From: Clostridiales bacterium
GTDB lineage: Bacteria > Bacillota > Clostridia > Oscillospirales > Oscillospiraceae
Direction of reading: 5' to 3'
DNA: 64,000 bases
Assembly: GCA_029008095.1 (NCBI GenBank)
Contig: JAQXJB010000020.1
Location: 37,912 to 101,911 of the forward strand
The translations under genes were made by a program, and so were the position numbers. Below, piece by piece: positions 1-8,179 of this stretch (position 1 is the first letter of the stretch; each line of letters opens with the position of its first letter). Below the pieces are notes generated by a model. That model worked only from the letters and a program-made list of their open reading frames with translations. It was not told the origin of the DNA and ran no database searches.

Positions 1-1019
1 ATAGCATTCATGGGTGTGCGGATATCATGGGACATATTGTTCAGGAAAGCCGTCTTTGCCCTGTTGGCGTGCTCCGCAGCGGCAAGGGCGTCAACAAGCG
101 CCTTCCGCTGATTCTCTTTTTCGCGCTCTTCCTTGTCAACATTCAGAAAAGCGAACGCGATACTGGATATCTCTTCCTCTGCTTTTGCAAATTTTATCAG
201 CACAAGCTCCAGCCATTGATACTCGCCGTTCTTTCCTGTATGGAGGAACCTGCAGGAGTGCCTTTTCCTGTCCCGAAGGATTTCTCTTACATAGTTCTCG
301 TCGGCATACCGAATCATTTCATCCCGATAGTCCGGATGAGTATACTCAAGAATATTCTGTTTGTATATGTCAAAGAAGCTATCAGAGCTCTTATCATAAT
401 GATCGCTGATTTCCTTCGGCACAGTCCCGCCGGCATCGTATCGGACAGACTCTTTTGTGTCAAAATTGATGTAATACAAAGCGGAATACTGGCTGGCAAG
501 TCCCTCTATGCGGATAATGTCCTCCTGAAGGCGCTTCTTCAATTCAGCGTCTTTGGCATGTAGCTCCTCCAGCTTTGTAAGATCAAGGATATAAGTGATT
601 GCCAGAAGGTCATTGTTCGTCAAATCGCGGTACATGACCACATGCTGCTCAGCCAGCATCGGGTTTCCCAGGGAGTCCTTCGTCCAGTAGCGGTGGAAAA
701 CGTGGTTTTCCCCGTTTTCAAAGCATTTTGTCAGATGGTCGATATCAAAAAACGCAAAATAGTCCTGCTGCAGCTCTTCGGCCAGTTGATTTCCCCAATG
801 TTTGATCACATCCCAATATCTGCAATTCTCAGGGAGACCTATTGCCTCATTGATGCTGTATTCCACATCATCAATGACCTGATACATCGTCCCCGGAACA
901 ATATTGCGGGTGATATTGATGTTATAGTAAGCGCCTGCGCTTGCAGACAGCGCATGTTCCAGGATCTTTATTTTTTGCTTGCAGGTCTCCAGCTGCTGTT
1001 CCAATATTGTCATGCTCAT
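1..1019 (-). CDS. sensor histidine kinase, probably hybrid (3' part beyond window edge)
   Basis: The minus strand is open from an ATG at 1019, eight bases after a GGAGG, to base 1, giving 339 complete codons with no stop in the window. Residues about 25-165 and 185-320 look like two PAS-type sensory regions; the second contains HTGKNGEYQWLEL, typical of PAS folds. A coiled stretch leads into an H-box, FLNNMSHDIRTPMN, at the very end, which holds the phospho-accepting histidine. There is no signal peptide or membrane segment, so this is a soluble sensor. The ATPase domain and any receiver domain are outside the window. FLNNMSHDIRTPMN is the form usual in hybrid kinases of gut Clostridia, and the Hpt gene just upstream fits a multistep phosphorelay. 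The signal is unknown. Confidence 0.9.
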   Translation of the reverse strand, partial: MSMTILEQQLETCKQKIKILEHALSASAGAYYNINITRNIVPGTMYQVIDDVEYSINEAIGLPENCRYWDVIKHWGNQLAEELQQDYFAFFDIDHLTKCFENGENHVFHRYWTKDSLGNPMLAEQHVVMYRDLTNNDLLAITYILDLTKLEELHAKDAELKKRLQEDIIRIEGLASQYSALYYINFDTKESVRYDAGGTVPKEISDHYDKSSDSFFDIYKQNILEYTHPDYRDEMIRYADENYVREILRDRKRHSCRFLHTGKNGEYQWLELVLIKFAKAEEEISSIAFAFLNVDKEEREKENQRKALVDALAAAEHANRAKTAFLNNMSHDIRTPMNA

Positions 1020-1062
1020 AGGTCAAACCTCCGATTATCTCCTTTGTCAAAAACCGGTTGTA

Positions 1063-1437
1063 TTATGCTTGAACATCCGAACCCAGGTAGGCGCGGATGG
1101 CGTTAACAGTCAACGCATAATCATGCTTTACCTCATCCAAAACAAGAACGGCGCCTTCAGGTACGCCGTTGCTTTCCGGACGCAGCAACTCCGTCAATTG
1201 ACGCGCCGAGGCACCGAGCCGGTCAAAGCTGAGGTTTGCGCATATGCCTTTCAGCGTATGCGCAGCCCGAAACGCTTCCTCCCGCTGCCCGTTCTGCAGA
1301 GCCTGGCACAGCTCGGAAAAACTGCTGTCATTTAAAAATTTTGTGATAAATCTTGTAATGAGGCTGACGCTGGGCAGCCGTGTTTCTACTGTTGCGAAGT
1401 CGCCGCCTAATTGCTGATAACATTCTTGAATTGTCAT
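1063..1437 (-). CDS. Hpt-domain phosphotransfer protein
   Basis: A 124-residue single-domain protein. The AHTLKG motif with His60 is the Hpt phospho-acceptor signature, set in a mostly helical sequence of the usual Hpt length (100-120 residues). The ATG at 1437 follows GAGG at seven-base spacing. It lies 43 bp upstream of the histidine kinase gene and is transcribed with it. Known role of the family: relay of phosphate between receiver domains of a hybrid kinase and a response regulator. Inference: it serves the neighbouring kinase; the final response regulator is not in the window. Confidence 0.88.
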   Translation of the reverse strand: MTIQECYQQLGGDFATVETRLPSVSLITRFITKFLNDSSFSELCQALQNGQREEAFRAAHTLKGICANLSFDRLGASARQLTELLRPESNGVPEGAVLVLDEVKHDYALTVNAIRAYLGSDVQA

Positions 1438-1541
1438 TCGTCATCCTCTTTCTCTCTTGTCACGCAATATAACAGCGCAGTAATGGAAAATTACAAAAAT
1501 AGGTCCATTACTTGTGCATTGTTTAGCTAAAGTATAACATG

Positions 1542-1570
1542 AGTATAACATGTGCAATCGCAAGACGCAA
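1542..1570 (-). promoter_or_regulatory. sigma-A-like promoter for the Hpt/kinase operon
   Basis: On the minus strand TTGCGT (1565-1570) and TATACT (1542-1547) are separated by 17 bp and point at the Hpt gene about 105 bp away. A second TATACT follows directly. Spacing and hexamers are near consensus; no experimental support. Confidence 0.5.
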
Positions 1571-1958
1571 CCAGAGAATACATATCCATTCGATTTTAAT
1601 CAAATGATTATGGGGGTGTCACTTGTTAAATTGGGCGGGGCACGGTGCAGATATTGAGAGAAAGGGCGCCGTCACCGGCAGTCTCATCAGCCTTGGCAGC
1701 CGTCACATCTCGATTGGAAGCGGGAGTGTCAACGTAATTCAGAATGACAACCTTCCGGGATACGCCGGCGAATGTTGTGACGGCAATCATGCTTCCTTCC
1801 TCAATACTGCATTTCATCCGCCTGAAAGCTGCTTTTCGCTTGGATGTCCTTGCGCTAAAGCTCCATATCGCATATAATAAAAACGCACTGAAAACTGAAA
1901 GGGGCGGCAGATTCCCTATCAGAATTCGCCGCGCACATCAGAGGAAAGGAATAAGACT
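1571..1958. other. intergenic stretch without a convincing gene
   Basis: Between the divergent Hpt operon and the HAD gene. A 54-codon minus-strand frame (1626-1790) starts with ATG after GAGGAAGG, but its product has no recognisable domain, no partner and no upstream promoter. I treat it as unproven. The end of this stretch carries GAGGAAAGGA, the ribosome binding site of the HAD gene. Confidence 0.4.
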
Positions 1959-2666
1959 GTGAAACCAACCACAATTCTGTTTGATCTTGACGGAACACTG
2001 CTCCCAATGGACAACGACGCCTTTACCAAGGGGTATTTCAAGCTTCTGACTGCCAAACTGGCCCCCCACGGCTACGAGCCGAAGCAGCTTGTGGATGCCA
2101 TCTGGGCCGGTACTGCCGCAATGGTAAAAAACGATGGGACACAAAGCAACGAAGAAGCCTTTTGGAAGAAAATTGCCGGTATCTACGATGAAAAGATGCT
2201 TGGGGATAAAGCATTGTTCGATGCGTTTTACGCAAAGGATTTTAATGAAGCAAAAGGATTTTGTGGTTTTAACCCGAAAGCTGCCGCCACGGTTCACACT
2301 GTAAAAGAAAGGGGGCTGCGGGTAGTGCTGGCGACCAACCCTATTTTCCCTGCTGTTGCCACACAGAGCCGCATCCGTTGGGCCGGCCTGGAGCCGGAGG
2401 ATTTTGAGCTGTATACGACGTATGAGAACATCGGATTCTGCAAGCCTAACCCCGACTATTACCGGGAGATTGCGAAACGGCTTGGGGTACAGCCTGAAGA
2501 ATGCCTGATGGTGGGCAATGATGTGACGGAGGATATGGCGGCGGCATCCATTGGAATGCATGTATTTCTGCTGACCGATTGTTTGATCAATAAAGAACGA
2601 AAAAATATCGCAGAGTATCCCAGGGGGAGCTTCGTTCAGTTGATGCAGTTTATTGACACGCTTTGA
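1959..2666 (+). CDS. HAD-superfamily hydrolase
   Basis: A 235-residue cytosolic protein of the haloacid dehalogenase superfamily. Motif I is DLDGTLLP with nucleophile Asp9 and acid/base Asp11; motif II is the ATN at 125-127; motif III is Lys162; motif IV is VGNDVTEDM with Asp188 and Asp192 for Mg2+. The long insert after motif I is a C1-type helical cap. Members dephosphorylate small phosphorylated metabolites; the substrate cannot be read from sequence. GTG start at 1959, seven bases after GAGGAAAGGA. It is a single gene closed by a terminator. Confidence 0.9.
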   Translation: MKPTTILFDLDGTLLPMDNDAFTKGYFKLLTAKLAPHGYEPKQLVDAIWAGTAAMVKNDGTQSNEEAFWKKIAGIYDEKMLGDKALFDAFYAKDFNEAKGFCGFNPKAAATVHTVKERGLRVVLATNPIFPAVATQSRIRWAGLEPEDFELYTTYENIGFCKPNPDYYREIAKRLGVQPEECLMVGNDVTEDMAAASIGMHVFLLTDCLINKERKNIAEYPRGSFVQLMQFIDTL

Positions 2667-2693
2667 GGCTTGCGAAAATACACGCCGAACGAA

Positions 2694-2729
2694 CAAAGCC
2701 TCAGAAACACAGCGGCTTCTGAGGCTTTG
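2694..2729 (+). terminator. intrinsic terminator after the HAD gene
   Basis: A perfect 13-bp inverted repeat (2694-2706 and 2717-2729) with a 10-base loop, followed by a T-rich stretch on the plus strand. It sits between two convergent genes and may act on both. Confidence 0.75.
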
Positions 2730-2776
2730 TCTTATTGATTTTTTGAAATTGCTTTCTGTTTTGCCGGCTTCAGGTC

Positions 2777-3643
2777 TCATTTGAGATACTCGGCATAGAC
2801 GGACCGTGGAATTTGAAAAGTCGGACAGCCTGCGCTGCCGGGTGCTACCTCATACTTGTCAAAGGCTATGACGATGTCTCCGTTTTCGGCAAAGTAAAAA
2901 TTCTGGTCGGGGTCAATGGCCCGAAAATTCAGCGCGTCATTATCGCCGTCCACCCAATAATTCTGCGTACTGTCAGCCCGCATCTGGGATATTATCTCCC
3001 CGGAGATGGCTTCCACATATTCCTGAGAGGCGAACAGCTCCGAGAGCCGGACTGTCTCGCCGCTTTTCTTATTTATATGGTAGTAGCGGTAGTATGTGAT
3101 GCCGCTGCCGCCGCCCTGATGAACCTCCAGCCGCAGGGTAAACCATTCTCCGGTATTGGTGACGACCTCAGAGCGGACAGACAGGTTCGTATGTCCCCCG
3201 CTGCCTATGTCTTCAGCGTCCTGTTCGAACTGAGCTATCAACCGGTCGGTCATGGATTGTATGTCCTCGTTGACCTGCTCCACTGCCGGACGGAGCGCCT
3301 CATCCTCGTCCCGGGACAGCTCCACCTTTGGAATTTCCACCTGAGCCGGATGGTAAGGATCCTCACGCACATAGGTTCGGAAGGTCACCACCTGAAAGAA
3401 AGGTCCAAGCAAGGGCAGGCTCTGAAGCTGCTCCGCCGCCTGCGCGCTTAAATTGGGCAGCGCCGCGAAAATGACGAGCATCGCCGCCACGGCGGTGCCG
3501 ATTATGCGAAGCAGGCCGCTGTGCTTTTTTCTCCGGACCGGCAGGCTCGCCAGAGCATCCTCCACGCAATTATGCGCCCATTGAGGAAGCGTCCCGCTCT
3601 CCGCATGAGCCATATCCTTTAATTTCCGTTCAAATTCGTTCAT
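2777..3643 (-). CDS. RsiV-like anti-sigma factor (DUF3298-type extracellular domain)
   Basis: A 288-residue membrane protein: a short cytosolic N-terminus, one membrane helix at about 43-65, then an extracellular part resembling the DUF3298/RsiV fold, with YYRYYHINKKSGE and a C-terminal FDKYEVAPGSAG segment. In Bacillus subtilis RsiV holds the ECF sigma factor SigV and is a lysozyme receptor. Start ATG at 3643 after GGAGG, one base from the sigma gene stop, so the two are translationally coupled. It is the last gene of a three-gene operon and ends facing the HAD gene. That it senses lysozyme is inference from the family. Confidence 0.82.
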   Translation of the reverse strand: MNEFERKLKDMAHAESGTLPQWAHNCVEDALASLPVRRKKHSGLLRIIGTAVAAMLVIFAALPNLSAQAAEQLQSLPLLGPFFQVVTFRTYVREDPYHPAQVEIPKVELSRDEDEALRPAVEQVNEDIQSMTDRLIAQFEQDAEDIGSGGHTNLSVRSEVVTNTGEWFTLRLEVHQGGGSGITYYRYYHINKKSGETVRLSELFASQEYVEAISGEIISQMRADSTQNYWVDGDNDALNFRAIDPDQNFYFAENGDIVIAFDKYEVAPGSAGCPTFQIPRSVYAEYLK

Positions 3644-3644
3644 C

Positions 3645-4124
3645 CTAATCCTCCAAAAGAGCGCGAAGGCGCTTGCGCGCGCGGAACAGTCTGGTCTTTA
3701 CGACGCTCTCCGCGCAGCCGATGATATCCGCTATCTGGCGAATGGTCATATCCTCGTAATAATACAGCGTTACCACCTGCCGGTAGTCCGGCGGAAGCTG
3801 AGCCACCGCGTGAGCCAGGGTAAGGCTGAGGGTGGTGTCCTCCTGCCTGGCCGTCAGTTCCACATCCTCCAGAGACAAAACGGGTCTGCGCCGCCGCAGG
3901 ATATCATAGGCCGTGTTGGTCAGTATCTTCAGGAGCCAGGGCTTGAATTTATCCGGCGACTTCAGGGAGTCCAGCTTTTCGTAGGCTATATAGAGAGCCT
4001 CCTGTATGGCGTCCTCCGCGTCCTGCCGGTTTTGCAGCAGACACATGGCCGTGCGGTACAGGCTGGCCTCGCAGCCGCGCACCTGCTCGCAGTACCATTG
4101 CTTGCTCAGTTCTTCTTTTTTCAA
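3645..4124 (-). CDS. ECF-type RNA polymerase sigma factor (SigV-like)
   Basis: A 159-residue sigma-70 family protein with only regions 2 and 4: region 2 includes QDAEDAIQEALYIAYEKL and the KPWLLKILTNTAYD helix; region 4 includes DYRQVVTLYYYEDMTIRQIA and an RLFRARKRL recognition helix. TTG start at 4124 overlaps the upstream TGA by four bases (TTGA) after GAGGAA. It is followed at one base by its anti-sigma partner. Such factors switch on cell-envelope stress genes and usually their own operon. The target promoters were not identified here. Confidence 0.92.
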   Translation of the reverse strand: MKKEELSKQWYCEQVRGCEASLYRTAMCLLQNRQDAEDAIQEALYIAYEKLDSLKSPDKFKPWLLKILTNTAYDILRRRRPVLSLEDVELTARQEDTTLSLTLAHAVAQLPPDYRQVVTLYYYEDMTIRQIADIIGCAESVVKTRLFRARKRLRALLED

Positions 4125-5071
4125 TTCCGTTCCTCGTTTTCCATGATCTCATAGAGCCACTGTCCCCAGGTTTTGTAGCAAGAGCCGAGAACATGCACGC
4201 CGTCGCCGGTGATGCCGGCCGCGAGCGCTCCGTCTTCGTCAAACAGGGCGTTCACGTCCACATAGACTACGTGCTCTCCGTCTGCCATCCGGGCAACAGA
4301 CTGATTGAAGCGGTCGATATTTTCGTTGTTGTAGAGCTTGTCGTTGTCAGAGCGCTCCTGGCTTACATGCAGGTTGGCTCCTAAATAAATGACGGCGTCC
4401 GGCTGCAGTTCCCGCAGCTTATCCACAGCCTCCTGATAGACCTTGACCGTGGTGTCAAAATCGTATCCCAGCTCGTTGATGCCCAGCATCAGATGTATGC
4501 GCCCGAAATCCATCTCCGCCAACAGCGTCTTCAAATCCGTACTGCCCATGTCCGGTACGTCCACAGTCGTCCAGAAGAGCTGATAAACGTTCATGCCGGT
4601 GGCGCAGAAGAACACGGCGTCCTCCATTTCCGCGTAGTCCCGAAGTCCCACGGTTCTGGAATCCCCTATCATCAGAGTGAGCGGCGAGGTCTCCTTATTG
4701 TCGGAAGTCCCGTTTTCGCTCTCCTTTTCATCGGTGTCACCGTCGGAGGGCTTTATCAGCGGCGGCTTCGTCTTCGGCGGCTCCACCACTATGGACGATT
4801 GCTCCTGCTCCTCAAGCGGCTCCGTCTGTTCCGGGGTCTGTTCCGGGGTCTCTTCCGGTATCTCAGGGGACGGCGCCTGCGTCGGAGTATTCTCCGGTAC
4901 TTCGGCAGAATGCGTTTGCTCCGGCGTTTCATCCGCCGTGGAGGCGCTGCCCGTCAGCGCTGTGCCGTTTGCTCTGAGAATGAACAGCGTCGTTGCCAGA
5001 CACAGCAGCAGCACAATAACAATAACGCCCGAAAACAGGCCGTGTCTTTTTTTTAATTCAGCTTGTTTCAT
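4121..5071 (-). CDS. membrane-anchored extracellular SGNH/GDSL-type protein
   Basis: From the ATG at 5071 (eight bases after AGGA) the protein has 316 residues: a membrane anchor at about 12-33, a Pro/Glu/Thr-rich linker of roughly 90 residues with repeated ETPEQ units, then an SGNH domain. Block I is MIGDSRTVGL with Ser138, block III is MLGINELG, and the C-terminal GDGVH supplies the Asp/His pair. SGNH domains hydrolyse or transfer acyl groups, often acetyl groups on cell-wall sugars. It overlaps the ECF sigma gene by four bases, so it belongs to the envelope-stress operon; a role in peptidoglycan acetylation and lysozyme resistance is inference. A longer frame to 5257 runs through a repeat and lacks a ribosome binding site. 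Confidence 0.82.
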   Translation of the reverse strand: MKQAELKKRHGLFSGVIVIVLLLCLATTLFILRANGTALTGSASTADETPEQTHSAEVPENTPTQAPSPEIPEETPEQTPEQTEPLEEQEQSSIVVEPPKTKPPLIKPSDGDTDEKESENGTSDNKETSPLTLMIGDSRTVGLRDYAEMEDAVFFCATGMNVYQLFWTTVDVPDMGSTDLKTLLAEMDFGRIHLMLGINELGYDFDTTVKVYQEAVDKLRELQPDAVIYLGANLHVSQERSDNDKLYNNENIDRFNQSVARMADGEHVVYVDVNALFDEDGALAAGITGDGVHVLGSCYKTWGQWLYEIMENEERN

Positions 5072-5089
5072 ATGTATCATCCTATAATG

Positions 5090-5120
5090 TAAGGCAGTGG
5101 GATTCGAACCCGTGCCGCAG
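5090..5120. repeat. tRNA-3'-half-like repeat fragment
   Basis: Reads TAAGGCA, then a GTTCGAA-type T-loop on the minus strand, then GTGCCG. It closely matches each end of the element at 50141-50421 but has no second arm nearby and cannot form a tRNA. It lies between the SGNH gene and its promoter region. Confidence 0.6.
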
Positions 5121-5250
5121 TTTCTTTTGCTGTCATATATTATGACGTACAAAACAGACAAAAGGTTACACGATATCTGATTTTTTTGCGAGGATATTTT
5201 ATGCAGGCCGCTTCTGTCCGCCCGCAGAAAAACTGCCAGCATTTGGCCTG

Positions 5251-5279
5251 TTCGCAAAAGCCGTGGAATATGCTATACT
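5251..5279 (+). promoter_or_regulatory. promoter for the SH3b-C39 gene
   Basis: TTCGCA (5251-5256), a 17-bp spacer and TATACT (5274-5279) with an upstream TGC extended -10, about 40 bp before the start codon at 5320. Confidence 0.5.
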
Positions 5280-5319
5280 TTTTTTGCACATACCGCGCAA
5301 ATGAAAGACGAGGTGACTG

Positions 5320-6300
5320 ATGAAAAGTACATTCAAAAAACTGAAATTCTTTATTTTATCCGCAGTTATCGCGGCGGGGCTGCTCTCGACGCCCCTGGAG
5401 GCGGGAGCGGCATCGGCGGACTCCACAGCCGGAGCTGTCACGCTCACAAGCGGATGGCTCAATGTGCGCAGCGGGCGTTCCACCTCTTCCTCCGTGGTCG
5501 CAACGCTCAACGACGGCAGCTACATCACACTTATGGATAAGTCCGGCTCCTGGTGGTATGTGGAATACGCTGACGGCAAATACGGATACTGCCACAGCGA
5601 CTACATAACTCCCATCGCGGGCAGCGCCGCCACGGTAAAGCTAAGCTACGGCAGTCTCAATGTGCGCAGCGGCGCCGGCACGTCCTACGCCAAAAAGGCC
5701 AGCCTTTACAACGGCGAGACTGTGATCGTTCTCTCCACCTCCGGAGACTGGAGCAGGATACTGTACCACGGCAGCAGCGTGGGCTGGGTGAGCAGCCGTT
5801 ATCTCAGCACGGCCTCCTCCGGCTCAGGCTACACCGCCGTTTCCCTGGCCGTGCCCAGCTATAAGCAGTCGGACAGCCGCTGGGCAAATGTAAAGATAGG
5901 CAGCAGCGGCAAGACTATGTCTCAGATAGGCTGTGTGACCACATCCATCGCCATGATGGAGTCCTACCGCACCGGCAGCACGATCACCCCCGCCGACATG
6001 GCGCGCAGGCTGAGCTATACCTCCTCCGGCAGCGTATACTGGCCGTCGGATTACACCGTCAGCAGCTCCGGGGACTATCTGAGCAGGATATACTCCCTGC
6101 TCAAGCAGGGTAAGCCTGTCCTCTTCGGGGCTAAAAACTCCTACGGCGGCCAGCATTGGGTGGTCATCACCGGCTACACCGGCGGCAGCAGTCTCACGGC
6201 CTCGGGCTTCACCATAAACGACCCGGGCTCAGGCTCCCGCACGACCTTACAGCAGTTTTTGAATTCTTATCCCAATTTCTATAAGTATTTTTATTATTGA
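5320..6300 (+). CDS. secreted protein with two SH3b domains and a C39-like papain-fold domain
   Basis: A 326-residue exported protein. Residues 1-31 are a signal peptide ending in EAGAAS. Two bacterial SH3 domains follow (about 38-98 and 102-164), each with the GWLNVRSG or GSLNVRSG signature, which bind cell-wall material. Residues 178-326 are a peptidase C39-like domain: QSDSRW, Cys205 in IGCVTTS, His279 in GQHWVVITGY, and Asn-Asp-Pro-Gly at 300-303. The triad looks intact, so it may be active on peptides or wall crosslinks. ATG at 5320 after GAGGTGA. It is monocistronic, with its own promoter and terminator, divergent from the sigma operon and possibly a target of it (inference). Confidence 0.88.
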   Translation: MKSTFKKLKFFILSAVIAAGLLSTPLEAGAASADSTAGAVTLTSGWLNVRSGRSTSSSVVATLNDGSYITLMDKSGSWWYVEYADGKYGYCHSDYITPIAGSAATVKLSYGSLNVRSGAGTSYAKKASLYNGETVIVLSTSGDWSRILYHGSSVGWVSSRYLSTASSGSGYTAVSLAVPSYKQSDSRWANVKIGSSGKTMSQIGCVTTSIAMMESYRTGSTITPADMARRLSYTSSGSVYWPSDYTVSSSGDYLSRIYSLLKQGKPVLFGAKNSYGGQHWVVITGYTGGSSLTASGFTINDPGSGSRTTLQQFLNSYPNFYKYFYY

Positions 6301-6333
6301 CGGAGAGAGCTCTCTCCCGATAGGGCAAAACGT

Positions 6334-6364
6334 CCCGCTCGTCTCATACGAGCGGGATATTTTT
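6334..6364 (+). terminator. intrinsic terminator of the SH3b-C39 gene
   Basis: A nine-base-pair stem CCCGCTCGT (6334-6342) with its complement at 6348-6356, five-base loop, followed by ATATTTTTTG. Confidence 0.85.
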
Positions 6365-6482
6365 TGTTCACTTTTATATCCCCCCGGGAGGCTTGGAGGG
6401 GCGGCGGAAATGAGGTAGAATGATAGCGTTAAAAAAGCTGCCCCGGCAGGCTGGCACCAAGCCGGAGCAGCGCCGACCCAAA

Positions 6483-6512
6483 TTGCAGAATAAAGGCAGG
6501 CACGGTTATTAT
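6483..6512 (+). promoter_or_regulatory. possible promoter for the first ABC importer operon
   Basis: TTGCAG (6483-6488), an 18-bp spacer and TATTAT (6507-6512), 37 bp before the start codon of the binding protein. Confidence 0.4.
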
Positions 6513-6548
6513 ACACCGCTGTGCCGAAAAAAGAAAGGAAAAGTTGAA

Positions 6549-8156
6549 ATGAAGCAGAAAAAACAGGTTCTTTCCCTGCTGCTTGCAGCGGCGGCCGCCA
6601 TAGGTCTCCTTGCGGGCTGCGCGAAAAACGGCGGCACCGCCCCGTCTCACAGCTCCGACTCCGTAGTAATAGCCATAAGCAGCGAGCCTGAGACCCTCGA
6701 CCCCTGTCAGGGCTGGGGACACGGCAACACCCCTATCATCCAGAGCACCCTTGTCAAATATGACTACGACATGAGCTTCAAAAATGACCTTGCCACCGAG
6801 TACGCTCTCTCCGGGGACGGCCTCGTCTGGACCTTCAAGCTCCGTGACGACGTAAAATTCACCGACGGCGAGGCGCTCACCGCCTCCGACGTGGTTTTCA
6901 CCTTCAACACAGCCAAGGACGCAGGCTCTTCCGTTGACCTCACCTTCATGGAAAAGGTGGAAGCGCCCGACGACCGCACCGTGGTATTCACCCTGTCCAG
7001 ACCCACCTCCGTTTTTCTGAACACCGTCGCCTCCGTGGGCATAGTCCCCGAGCACGCCTACAGCCCTGATTACGGCGTGGCGCCCATCGGCTCCGGCCCC
7101 TTCAAGCTCGTTCAGTGGAACAAGCAGGAGCAGCTTATACTGGAGGCAAACGAGGATTATTACGGCATCGTACCCGCCATGAAGAAGGTCACGATCGTGT
7201 TTATGGGCGAGGACGCGGCTCTGGCCGCCGTCAAGGCTGGTCAGGTGGACGTTGCCCTCAGCGCCGCCACTCTGGCGGACACCGTTGTGGAAGGGTACAG
7301 CGTGCGGAACATCTCCACCGTGGATAACCGCGGCTTCACCCTCCCCGTCCTCCCCAACGAGGGCAAGACCACCGAGAGCGGGCAGCCTATTGGCAACGAT
7401 GTTACCTGCAACCTTGAGATACGCCGCGCGATAGCCTACGCCATCGATCGTGAAATGGTGGCCGAGGCAGCTCTCAACGGCTACGCAACTCCCTGCTACT
7501 CCGAAAACGACGGCATGCCCTGGAATAACCCCGAGGTTCGGATAGAGACCGACGTTGCATACGCCAAGCAGCTTCTTGCCGATGCGGGCTGGGCGGATTC
7601 TGACGGGGACGGCATAGTGGAAAGGGATGGCCTCAAGGCCGAATTCACCTGCGTTTATCCCAGCGGCGACTCTGTCCGCCAGGCTGTGGCTATGGCTGCC
7701 GCCGAGCAGCTCAGGGGCATCGGCATAAACGTCATCGTCGAGGGCACGAGCTGGGACGACATATCCAAGCGCATGTTCTCCCAGGCCGTTATGATGGGCT
7801 GGGGCGCTGCCAACCCCTATGAGAGCTACTGCCTCTATCACAGCAGCGGCGCTCTGAAGGATGACTACTACAACCCCGAGGGCTATATGTCCGCTGCCAC
7901 TGACGGCTATCTCAGCGCCGCGATGGAAGCCGTCACCGTTGAGGACGCCTATAAGAACTGGCAGCTCGCCCAGTGGGACGGAGAGACCGGTACCGCCATG
8001 AAGGGCGAATGCCCCTGGGTATGGATCGTAAACATCGACCATATCTACTTTGTCCGCGACGGACTTGACATCGGCGCTCAGCAGCTCCACCCCCACGGCG
8101 CTTCCATGCCCCTTATCCAGAATCTTCAGGACTGGAGCTGGACAAGCGCTGATTGA
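6549..8156 (+). CDS. ABC transporter substrate-binding lipoprotein, peptide/nickel family (SBP_bac_5)
   Basis: From ATG 6549 (after GAAAGGAAAAG) a 535-residue lipoprotein: a basic N-terminus, a hydrophobic helix and lipobox LLAGC, then a family-5 solute-binding fold with EPETLDPCQGWG near the mature N-terminus and the WTFKLRDDVKFTDGE block typical of oligopeptide/nickel binders. It would sit on the outer face of the membrane and deliver ligand to the permeases that follow. Ligand type (peptide, nickel chelate or other) cannot be decided. First gene of a five-gene operon. The frame opens upstream at 6420, but that part has no ribosome binding site. Confidence 0.9.
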   Translation: MKQKKQVLSLLLAAAAAIGLLAGCAKNGGTAPSHSSDSVVIAISSEPETLDPCQGWGHGNTPIIQSTLVKYDYDMSFKNDLATEYALSGDGLVWTFKLRDDVKFTDGEALTASDVVFTFNTAKDAGSSVDLTFMEKVEAPDDRTVVFTLSRPTSVFLNTVASVGIVPEHAYSPDYGVAPIGSGPFKLVQWNKQEQLILEANEDYYGIVPAMKKVTIVFMGEDAALAAVKAGQVDVALSAATLADTVVEGYSVRNISTVDNRGFTLPVLPNEGKTTESGQPIGNDVTCNLEIRRAIAYAIDREMVAEAALNGYATPCYSENDGMPWNNPEVRIETDVAYAKQLLADAGWADSDGDGIVERDGLKAEFTCVYPSGDSVRQAVAMAAAEQLRGIGINVIVEGTSWDDISKRMFSQAVMMGWGAANPYESYCLYHSSGALKDDYYNPEGYMSAATDGYLSAAMEAVTVEDAYKNWQLAQWDGETGTAMKGECPWVWIVNIDHIYFVRDGLDIGAQQLHPHGASMPLIQNLQDWSWTSAD

Positions 8157-8179
8157 TACCACCGAAAGGAGAACCCAGT

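Noticed and set aside
1626..1790. 54-codon minus-strand frame with a decent ribosome binding site
   Set aside because: No domain, no partner gene and no promoter; product reads like random sequence.
5072..5257. N-terminal extension of the SGNH gene to 5257
   Set aside because: It crosses a tRNA-like repeat, lacks a ribosome binding site and would place the membrane anchor far from the N-terminus.
6429..8162. 577-codon minus-strand open frame
   Set aside because: Antisense shadow of the substrate-binding protein gene; the plus frame has lipobox and family motifs.
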